Shown in pieces: positions 23,401 through 33,010 of a DNA stretch of 64,000 nucleotides. The notes below the pieces were generated by a model. That model was not told the origin of the DNA. It saw nothing but the letters and a program-made list of their open reading frames with translations, and searched no databases. Each line of letters opens with the position of its first letter. Within the stretch, counting starts at the first letter, position 1. Source of the DNA: Clitopilus passeckerianus (lineage: Eukaryota > Basidiomycota > Agaricomycetes > Agaricales > Entolomataceae). Both the position numbers and the translations under genes were made by a program. Location: assembly GCA_944990035.1 (NCBI GenBank), contig CALYLX010000112.1, positions 1,674,001 to 1,738,000 of the forward strand, written 5' to 3'.

Positions 23401-26163
23401 TCCGTCAAGCTCCTCGCCTAGTTCGAGGATAGCATCCTCAAGAGTGGACATACTTGAAGGCTCTGGAATGAACGAGAGACACCGTTTTTGAGTCCGGGAG
23501 TATCCTTTATAGACTGCACATGCCGGGGAAGCGAGCCGAAACTCGTGGCGGAGATTGGCCTACTCATTACGAGGTTCAGTCACATCAGGAAAGGAAATCA
23601 CGGCACAAATGGGTGTTTGGTGATTGGCTCGGGACTGTTGGGGAACGAATCTCGCAGAAAGCCGTATTGAAGGTTGGGTCGTTCCCGCTGTAATCAGAGT
23701 GAGTGCAAGTTATGATCATCAACGGTGTACTCACCTCCGAGGTTGAACAAAATCTTCCTTCCGCGCGATTCTTAACGGCCTCCTGACGGAAGAACATTGT
23801 TCAGCTCCGTTGACCGCTTACCGAGTTTTCCTGCGATACACCCAAAGCGTCAGTACTCGGGAGGGGACCGCGAGGCGAACGGGATGGGGACATACAACTC
23901 AGTCAAAGCTTCGTGCACCGGCGGCGCATGGGGCATGTGCATGGACCTGGGCCCGTTGCTCACAATACCGAGCCAGAGAAAGGCGTGACTCCAGCCACAA
24001 TTATCGCTGTGTAGTTGCTACGTTAGCGACGGCAATGCATATGACGGAGTGGGCGGCGAAGATTTGGACCACAAAGTACGTTTGAAAGACATCCTTTGAG
24101 CATTCTGCGGTGTAATAACCCAGCTGTAGATATTCTAGGTGCTACAGATCCGTTCAAATTCCTAGAGTCGCCTTACTCCCCTGCCTGACAATGACGAACC
24201 ATTATTTGATGCATTTGCAAGCCTCTCCATCGGGCCAAAGCCAATTCTATCAGGTAAATCTCCAACCAGCTCGACAGAATACTTACACGTTGAGGACTGG
24301 TTGTCGCCCACACAATTACTTTGGCTGGTTCTCCGACAGATTCAGGGCTGACTCAAGGACATGAAACATTCCTTGGGTTGGTTCATCGGCCGCTTCGACA
24401 TTTTCGCCTTCCATTCTCATAGGAAGCTTCACGCAGATCCAAAGCTACAAGTCTGATTCCAGGCCAGGAATTGCATTGAACTACAGGAGTGACTCGTGCC
24501 TATGACGAGCGACGGGCCGGAGCTCCGAGATTTACTTACCGCAACCGGCGTCCATAACGACAAAAATACCGGGCAGGTCTTGGATCGAGCTGTCAAGCCA
24601 AGGCAGGTGAGGCCTAAAGCAGCGTCTTCGGACGCGGTTCACGTCTTTCCAGTGCAAGAGAACCAGCATTCAGGGGAATTTCCCTGTGTGACTTAGGCTA
24701 TTGCGGCATGGAAGCCCCGCGCAGTTGACAGGAATTCCGAGTCTTCAGAGTTTCCAACAGTGAAAGGGCCACTCGAAGATTCAAAACCAGCCTTCAGAGG
24801 TATTTTTTTCTTTCAGGAAAATGTCTGCGGACCTTGGTTATTGGATGTCAATTCTTCGGTACAAAGGACCTGCATCTCAACAAATCAACAAACTTGACCA
24901 ATATGAATTGGACTAAGCGTTCACCCTTCGACAATATACATATAGAGAGCGAGCCGCTAAACCGATGCTTCCTTTCCGTTAATCTTGTTCGTGTGTACAT
25001 CGGCTGTTTTGAGACCTTCAAGTATCCGCGTTTTCTGCCATTCGTGAATTTCTTGATGCTTGATGCTATCCCTCGGTCGGGTTACTAGCGCAAGCATTAT
25101 GCGAACTGCCCGAAGAAGCTACAAGTACCCAATAAATAGAGGGCCTCGTTCGCCACTTGTGGTCATTGACAGAGTGGTTATAAAATGGGTGCGTGACAAC
25201 TGTTCGCGTGATTTTCAATTTAACGCCACGGGCTGCCACCACGGTGTCAGTTCATCAATGGCCCATTCACTTTCAACCAATGCCACATATTCACCTTCAT
25301 CTCGTTCCCCGTGGGCCTGAAATATGGGTAGCGGACCGCATTGTTTCCTAGATTTAACGATCAAGCGACCATTCCCGGTTCGAGTCATTTTTGACACCTA
25401 ATTCCTGGACGTCTTCCCATAATACATCGTCGAATCCAGTCTCCCTCCAACTCTGCCAGCAGTATTCAAGATGTACAGCTCATTTTTGTCTTCACCCGCA
25501 TGGAGGTGACCCACTTCAGACTTTTTTCTGCAAGGGAGCTAGGCCCCTTTCGACTTCCGTTTAATGCGCCGCAACGTCCTCTCTGTCCTTTGCATCCCTT
25601 TTTGGAACAGTTGAGTCTTCGGCAAAAGTGCATATAAAATAATATCGCAAAAAAATCGGAATCGCTGATTTGACATACAGATAAGCCTTTACGTGGAGGT
25701 GCGAGTTGAGGGAATGTACACGAGGCAACTGCGAGGCCCGACACACTATATCTATCTATAGTAGGCTTCAGTGACGACACTGACCCAGGTCTCCGACAAC
25801 TCGAAAGGTCACAAGGACAGGCAACTTTACCCATGCTGTCGATCTTCTCTTTCGCTAATTGAGGCAACAATGCCACAACATCAAATTTCCGTCAAAAGTC
25901 AATCACCGATAACTGCACAATCCAGTACAGCAGCAGACCAGATTGCACAACCCTTCCCCCTCGTAATGCCTTCCATCCCGGAAGGCCTGTCATGCTCTAT
26001 ATTCAATTCAAGCGGCAGAAGACTGCCTTGAAACGCATGTGCTACTGAAGCCGGAGTTACTCCTGTGTATTCATAGTCATGGGATATGGCGTGGAGAAAC
26101 CAGCGGCCCGTTAACGCGCCATATTTATTAGGCGTCTTCAGCCGGAAGAAACCCCAATCACCC

Positions 26164-28595
26164 ATGAAAGTTGATTTACTAGTTCTACTCCTTGGGTTCG
26201 TAGTCGCAATTTCTGCGTCTGGGCTTGCTCATCCAGGGATAGATCGACGCGCGCTAGTCACCAGGTTCAATCCTAAACGCAATGCCTCAGCTACCACCGC
26301 GGTTACACCTTTGCAAATAGGCAATGGGAATTTTGCCTTTGGAGCCGATTTTACAGGCCTTCAAACCTTCTTGCCGTTTGCAACCATGTCCTCGTGGGCC
26401 TGGAAGAACGACAGCCTCCCTCCTGGCAAAACCCTCGAGGACATAGAGAACTACCACGGTACCAGCTGGCTCAATCATGGCAGGCCAGTTCAGTACGATT
26501 TCGGAGGTAACGACAGCGTCATTGAGCAGTGGCTCATATCCAATCCCAACCGATTCAACCTAGGCAGGGTCGGCCTAGTATTTTGGTCGGATGCAGGCGG
26601 GTTTGCGAACATTACGGCTCAGAATTTATCCAACATCCAGCAAGAACTCGACCTATGGACCGGCAAACTTAGCAGCAGCTTCTCATTAAACGGAGACATT
26701 GTTTCTGTAGAAACTGTCTCAGCGCAGGATTCAAGCGCTGTCGCTGTTACCCTCACCTCCACACTCCTGGAACGAGGCCGGCTCGGTCTATTCCTTGACT
26801 TTCCCTGGAACGACGGGAAATCCAAGTTCAGCGCTCCGTTCGTTGGTGTTTGGAATGCAACCTCCAACCATACTACCGAGTTGGACACTACGAACAAGAA
26901 CCACGTCCAGGCGCGTATCAAGCATACCCAAGTTGCGGCGATCACGTACACTTCGCTCGCGGGAGATGCGTTCAATATTTCTCGAGACAGCCCCTCCCAA
27001 CATCGATATACCATTCGTCCTTCCGATCAGAAGTCCAGCTTCTCCATTACTGTTGACTACCGACCAGAACCGGATACGCAGCAACTCCTCCCACCCAAGG
27101 AGGTTGTAAAATCATCTAGGAGCGCCTGGGAGGCATTTTGGACGAAGTCAGGCTTCGTGGATGTCTTGACGGGTTCGACTGATCCCCGCGCGGCGGAACT
27201 GCAAAGGCGAATTATCTTATCCCGATACCTAATGAGGATCAATGAAGCTGGAGACAGCCCACCGCAAGAAGTATGTTTTCCTCGTTCGCACTTCCCTGAT
27301 AATCAGGCTAACGTTCGATATCGCAGTCGGGATTAGTGAACAATGGCTGGGTGAGTCACTTGTTCCAAACTGAATTGACCAGGGACTAATTGCTCGAACA
27401 GTATGGGTAAGCTCTGACTATTAGTGCGGACGTCCCGCCGTTGACTAATGACCTATTTGCTGCAATAGAAAGTTCCATATGGGTGCGTCCTTTTCCGACC
27501 CTCGAATTTACTGTTGCTCACAGCAACCTCAGAAATGTATTTCTGGCACAGTGCTCAATGGGCCCTTTGGGGCAACTGGGACCTGCTCAGACGCTCCAGT
27601 TCGATATACTCCCGTTTCTTACCCGGATCGCTCAAGCGAGCACAAGTCCAACAAGGTTGGTCTTCAGGAGCCCGCTGGCCCAAGATGACAGACCCATCAG
27701 GTCGCTCTGCTCCCGGCCAAATTAACAACCTCCTCATCTGGCAGCAGCCACATCCACTCATATTCGCCATCTACGAATACCGCGCATTCCCCACTCACGA
27801 AACATTGCAAAAATGGAAGGATGTTGTTCGAGAAACAGCGAATTGGATGGCAACATTCGCATGGTATAATACTACGACTGGCGTGTACGACCTCGGACCT
27901 CCTCTGTATGTCGTCAGTGAGGACACCGGCCCGAATATCACCCAGAATCCTGCTTTTGAACTTGCATATTGGCGCCTTGGGCTCAATATCTCTCACCAGT
28001 GGATGAAACATCTGGGAGAGGAGATTCCAAAAGAATGGATTGCCGTCAAGGATAATTTAGCCAAGCTTCCGATCGACAATGGAACCTACGCGGTTTACGA
28101 GGGAATTCCGAGTGATTTCTGGACGGATTCGGAGTTCACGAGTGACCATCCCGCCCTAGTTGGCTTGCACGGATGGCTCCCACCAACAGAGGAGTTGGAC
28201 CCGGATATCGCCAGGGCCACCGCTGAGAAGGTCTGGGACCACTGGAACATTGATCAATGCTGGGGGTCAGTCCCGTTGAACCTTTCCGAGCCTTCTTAAT
28301 CCTCATTGTTCACCTGCACAGATGGGACTTCCCAATGTTGGCCATGTCTGCTGCTCGCAATGGAAATGCAGAGAAGGCAATCGAGTGGCTCTTGCATCCT
28401 TTGTTCGAATTCGACGATGCTGGAATGCCGATTGGAGGAACTAGAGTACCAACGCCGTACTTCCCAGGTTCTGGCGCTCTCCTTTATGCGATTGCGATGA
28501 TGGCTGAGGGATGGGATGGAAGTACAGGAAAAGCACCAGGATTCCCGAAGGAAGGGTGGAATGTACGAGTCGAAGGTCTTAGTAAAGCCCTCTGA
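26164..28595 (+). CDS. Secreted six-hairpin-type glycoside hydrolase
   Basis: Probably an extracellular glycosidase with an (alpha/alpha)6 six-hairpin catalytic domain; the GH family and substrate cannot be set from sequence. The start at 26164 gives MKVDLLVLLLGFVVAISASG, a clear signal peptide. The N-terminal half (GNGNFAFGADFTGLQTF, HGRPVQYDFGG, NRFNLGRVGLVFW) looks like a beta-sandwich domain. The C-terminal half has MYFWHSAQWALWGNWDLL, GARWPKMTDPSG, LLIWQQPHPLIFAIYEYR, the Cys/Trp-rich QCWGWDFPMLAMSAARNG and TPYFPGSGALLYAIA. Exons are 26164-27270, 27327-27350, 27402-27406, 27469-27482, 27533-28265 and 28322-28595, giving 718 residues in frame. Three consecutive exons have only 24, 5 and 14 nt. 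Many N-x-S/T sites fit secretion. It converges on the next gene, stops 311 bp apart. Confidence 0.85.
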
Positions 28596-28905
28596 TTTTA
28601 CCTGTACCCGAAGTCTTTGAAATACATCGTTTACATCCCATCACACCGAATGTCGCTTTGCTCACTCTGTCGATCTATTATGAAAATTTACAAAAAGGGA
28701 CTGCTCAGTAAAGCACCTGGCCATATGTAAGAAAGACAGAACGCGAAGAAGAGAAGGGAAATAACAAGAATAAAACAGGAAAATCATCAAAATGCAAGAA
28801 CGTGAGATGCAACGGTGCAGGTATTAGTGATGCAGGTCAATGGATGGTAGTAGGAATACAACTCTAACAATCGTAGAAGGTTTTGTGCGTTTCAAATTCC
28901 AGAAC
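28596..28905. other. Convergent 3' region
   Basis: This stretch is the shared 3' flank of two convergent genes. It is A-rich in the middle (runs of GAAAA and AATAA-like text), as expected for 3' UTRs. No other feature is seen. Confidence 0.5.
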
Positions 28906-30205
28906 TTAGAACCTGAAGAACCTGCGGTTGTTACGGCCACCACGGTTCTGGCCTTGACCTTGGTTGTTGCCCCTTCCACCACCATTGTTGTTCTTGCCAC
29001 CGTTGGCGTTACCACCGTTGTTGGCAGCATCAGTGTTCTTGCCTCCTGCAGCGGTCGCAGTGGCAGTTGCGTTGTTAGCGGCACCTCCTGCAGCAGCACC
29101 TCCACCAGCGGCACCTCCACCAGCAGCGGCGCCTCCTCCAGCTGCAGCGCCTCCAGCGGTTGAGGTGAACTGTCGAAAACAATCACAGGTCAGAAGATGT
29201 TGCCAGATGGGTTGCCATGGAAGAAACTTACGTAGACACAGTCGTCGAGCATTCCGTGTTGTGCGACGGGGACGATGGCAGGTTGATGATTTGCTGAAGT
29301 ATTGATAGAGCAGAGGCGGTAGGCACCAGCAGGGAGACCAGCAGTCACGTCGGCGGTAAGGACACCGCCTTGTGCAGCGGCATTGAGACCCTTGAAGAAT
29401 GCGAACTTCTTGGGGTCCGTAGGTACTGTCTGGTCGATAGCTGTGAGGGTCTCGACGACGACATGCGAGTGACCGATGATCTGTCCCTGGCCGTTCAGCT
29501 GCTGGGGAGCAGCAAAGTAGTTGGCCTGAGCATTGACGAAGTTACCAGTGACGAGGTTCTTGACGGCCATCTGGATCGTGAATGCCTGGTTGGCAGCGAC
29601 GGTGCCTCCGTTCTTGGGGTTGACGAACTTGGCTGAAGGCATGTTGTCGACGGAGGGGATGGAACCTATGGGTGCGGGGTTACATGAACCGGTGGTGATT
29701 TGCTTTCCGTCGGTGATCGGGAGGTTGGGGACGGTCAAGCAGAAGTTGATGAAGTTGTTCGTTGAGGTCAACGAAGCAACTTGACCGTCGACGGGTGGGT
29801 TCTGTCCGTTCTGAGCGAAACCCTTTGCAACCACCCGAGGGTCCAAAGCTGTTGGAAATGAATCGTGAGCTGCAGATCGCGACGGAGACGCCAGATTTCG
29901 GACTCACTGAGCGATGTCTGGGCATCAGCCGCATTGCCGTTTCCAGCTGCATTGTTATTGCCAGCGTCCCCATTGTTGGCGGCACCCCCACCGTTAGCAG
30001 CACCTCCGTTTGCGGCACCTCCAGCATTGTTATTTCCCTGGTTGTTCTGGTTCTGATTGTTGCCTCCACGGCCTCCCCCATTTCGTCCACCACCGTTTCT
30101 TTGGTTATCTTGACGGGCGGCCAAGAGAGGACCTGGGATTCTCGCTGCAGTAATTTGCGAGATGAAGAGGGGGAAGATAAGGAACAAGGTTGTGGAGAAC
30201 TTCAT
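28906..30205 (-). CDS. Secreted protein with Gly/Asn-rich ends, function unknown
   Basis: The start at 30205 gives MKFSTTLFLIFPLFISQITA, a signal peptide. Next comes a low-complexity segment of about 75 residues made of Asn, Gly and Ala (repeats of NGGG, GGAANGG). The conserved core starts LDPRVVAKGFAQNGQ and includes GQVASLTSTNNFINFCL, GSCNPAPIGSIP, NMPSAKFVNPKNGGTV, GNFVNAQANYFAAPQQLN, GHSHVVVE, FAFFKGLNAAAQGGVL and INTSANHQPAIVPVAQHGM. A second Gly/Ala/Asn-rich tail ends GGRNNRRFFRF. Two introns are needed. I recall this core from secreted proteins of many Agaricomycetes, some mislabelled as a ribosomal protein; no biochemical role is known to me. The similar low-complexity arms at both ends suggest a cell-wall or matrix-associated protein. 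Total length is about 400 residues. Confidence 0.85.
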
Positions 30206-32490
30206 GGCGATAGGTTTGAAAGAACGAGTTCAATTGGACTTCACTGAAGCCTGAAAAGAAAGAATGTGGATAGCAGAAACTGCGACAAGCTGATGCACGG
30301 GCTATAATACTTGATTAGCATTGGGCTGAAAGCATATTGAGTCCGATACTTACAGACAGGTGATAGCCAGGCAGCACTGCTGCGAAAAAAGGAAGAAGAA
30401 AGGGAAAAGGGAGAAAAAGAGATCGAAGAGGTGAGAGAAACGAAGAGAGATGGTTGGCCCGTTGATGTCGAGGTATTTAAATGGCTCATAGTGATTGGGA
30501 ACGCCAGGTTGCCAGCTGTTGCTTTGACGACAAATCTCTTCTCAAGGACATTTGGACCGTTGACCATCAGTCAGTTTTTTTGTCCATTTGTTCCTAGCAA
30601 CTCGGCCAGTTATGCCGTTCGAGCCATATGTGCCGCCGAGTGTCAGTCATTGTAACAAGCAGTTAAGTATCGAAAGGTCAATCATATTCAGGACAAGGTC
30701 CCTGACAAACGCGGCGAACTTGAGAAAGGGCGGAGTACAAATACATTCCCTTCGCGACAAACTGAATGATCTCCCATTCGTTCGGTTGTATCGGCCCAGA
30801 ACTCCAATAGAAACATAGAACTGTGCTGATTTGCCAACACATGCTACCCGGAATATCTGCTGGCCAACCGGTAAAAATAACCTCGCCATCGACAGCAGAA
30901 GACGACAACAACGAGGCAACAGATGTGTTCCCTTCTGATCTAATAGGCAAATGTACATGATAGATTCAGCCGATCCTAACCTGTTGGCATCATGGCCAGG
31001 AGAGGGATAGTAACTTTGTCTGTCATCGAAGCAAGGTGAGGTGGGGCTTTGCAGAAGTTGACGAAAGATGACAGTAACGAGGCTTTGTAGCCTTCGCATT
31101 CTTTTGATGGTTGTGGTAAAACATATCATGAAGGCCGACCAATAGAATCCAACTGCGAACGGGACTTCGCTACCTATAACATTGACCTGGTAGTCTTTAC
31201 GACACCAGCTTGGTGGTGTATTTGAAATCAAATATTCGACCATATACACATTCAAGATGGCCCCCCAACCTCCTTTCATGGGTTACCCACAGTACTCCTG
31301 GACCTCCCCATTATTCGCCTTACGATACCGTATTCTACTATGATTCCAACAGTGAAGTACTCTTTAGAAAGGCAGGAGTCAGCGACCCAAGAACTAAAAA
31401 TAAAATAATCAGGTCCATGCTTAAAATAACTCAAAGTACACTCAGGGCATGGAGGCGCTCAACGTCGGCCTTGCTCCCCTGCCAGCCTGTTCCATGGATT
31501 GGGGTCTCGCTGAGGCCGTTTCGGACGTCTGACGACCATATGTAGTAGACTAGACCAGTTGACCATACATGACCTGTTATTGACCGTTGACCGTCCACCA
31601 GTTGACCATGTTTGACTGGTCATTAACCAATTGACCATATTTACAACACTGAGTCTCGGCGGCTCGCCGTGGAATAGAGAACACACCCGTTCTGCGTAAC
31701 CCTACGCCTGTGAGCATCATCAGGTACATCGAGAGGAGGTTGACATGAATTCAGGTGAAATGTAAATGGAAAACTTAGGAGCGACGTGGATGATCCGGAC
31801 GAGGTAAATTTGTTATTATTCTCGCCCTTTTGCTGCAAACGCCACTTGGTGGCCGATCAGGATTAAGAAGGTTGTGGTTTAAGCATGTGGCCGAGCAACT
31901 AAAGCAGGGTGATCCAGATACCAGCTCACTCGACAGAACGCCCACCACACCTGAACTATGAAAGTTATATTACAGTAGTGATGCCTCCGCATCCTCTCGG
32001 AGTGCACATGACAGAATCTCAATTCCATTCACATTCCATGGGGTTACGTTTGGCAACTCTTCGGGGAGTAACATGTCCTCAAGCGGGGTCAGAACTCAAT
32101 GAGATTTGGTAGGGTAGGTGAGAAAGCAAAGCGATAGCTAATCAGACTAAGGAGAACGAGAAAACAGAGTTGAAGAAGCCGGTAACAGGTGTAAGGATTG
32201 AAGAAAATAGAAACTGGGCAGTAACTTGGACATCTACGTTGGCGGCCCAGTATTTCAGCAAGACGTTGAAAGCGAGAGTTGTTGCATAGCTTGTCTAATT
32301 GTGAGTCCTTGATGTCACAGCAGAAGTGGTGGTGTAAGCGTCACTCTATTTTGCAGTGTGAAGGTCCAAGTTTCATAGAAGTAAAGTTCGTCTTTATGAT
32401 CGATTAGCGAGAGATAGTTCACAAGAATGTTGAATCCGATGGATTAGCTTTAGATGAGTCCGAATTGTTTCGTTGAACACCGTTGAAGAG
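30206..32490. other. Intergenic region with a TTGACC-rich cluster
   Basis: The left part holds the promoter of the secreted protein, with a TTTAAAT box near 30476-30482 about 270 bases upstream of its ATG, so a 5' UTR intron is possible. The rest has no recognisable gene. The repeat cluster at 31553-31645 is the only clear structure. Confidence 0.5.
31553..31645. repeat. TTGACC-rich repeat cluster
   Basis: In about 90 bases TTGACC occurs five times on the + strand, twice as CCAGTTGACCAT, with further relatives such as TTTGACTGGTCA that read as the inverted form. The spacing is irregular. This is far above chance and looks like a decayed minisatellite, part of a transposon end, or a cluster of protein-binding sites. 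Confidence 0.7.
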
Positions 32491-33010
32491 TTAGTCACGC
32501 CGAGCTTGCTTGACTACGTTTGATACCCACTGAGAAAAAGGGAGAGGGCGGTAAGGTGCTGGTCATTGATTGTGGGGAAATATTTGATACCGCAAATACG
32601 TTCAAAACAAATGTGGCGTGACCTGCTTGTTTATTGGGCTGATGCTGGAGAGGCCTTGGATATAAATTATCTGTAGTTAGACGACGTGTCAACAGGCCAA
32701 CTTACTGCGGTAGGCCTAACAAATTCCACACGTCCTTCAACGTAAGCTTCGTCCTGAATTTATAATTTTAACGAAGGGCACATCTTGCAGAACGTGTGGC
32801 GCAGCTTACCACGATTGTGACTTTGAGTTGAGGCCACGAGTAACGGCGGGCTGGGTAGGGAGAGTAACGAGCGCTGCGGCGAGACGAGGAGCGGCTGAGG
32901 CGCGTGTCTTGAGGTCGAGGAACTTGCCCAGGTTGTAAAAGTTCTGGTGCAAGGTTGACGTAGGTGTAGAGGTCGTCCAAAAGCAGCAGGCTGTCTTCAA
33001 CGTCGGCCAT
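32491..33010 (-). CDS. 113-residue protein of unknown function, copy 2 of a paralogue pair
   Basis: Paralogue of the gene at 935-1462. The ATG is at 33010 and the stop at 32493-32491. Exon 1 is 33010-32810. The exons encode 67, 16, 18 and 12 residues, the same as in copy 1, with phase-0 introns at the same places. The product begins MADVEDSLLLLDDLYTY, shares PELLQPGQV and the Arg/Ser-rich RYSPYPARRY region, then DEAYVEGRVEF, GHATFVLNVFA and a C-terminus WVSNVVKQARRD. Similarity is high in exons 1 and 2, lower in exon 3, and weakest in exon 4, where the last residues differ strongly. No signal peptide, transmembrane segment or known motif is visible. Both copies use ATGGCCGA at the start. I cannot assign a function. 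Confidence 0.72.

Larger units (their letters stand above)
13706..26163. other. Gene-poor tract of 12.4 kb
   Basis: No reading frame here matches a family I recognise on either strand. The open frames are short, do not join through plausible introns into a known protein, and lack codon regularity. The tract holds repeat copy B (19747-20476) and a 14-bp tandem duplication at 15473-15500. Two spots look faintly protein-like and could be decayed genes: 20580-21040 (+), and 23210-24110 (-) with a hydrophobic segment FVVQIFAAHSVICIAVAN. Neither could be identified. The tract is best read as old, degraded repeat-rich sequence. Confidence 0.5.

Noticed and set aside
25370..25400. GGTTCGAGTC, another tRNA B-box-like motif
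   Set aside because: Flanking bases do not pair into T or acceptor stems.
28840..29305. Long Ala/Ser/Pro-rich + strand frames
   Set aside because: They are antisense shadows of the Gly/Ala/Asn-rich tail of the secreted protein on the minus strand.
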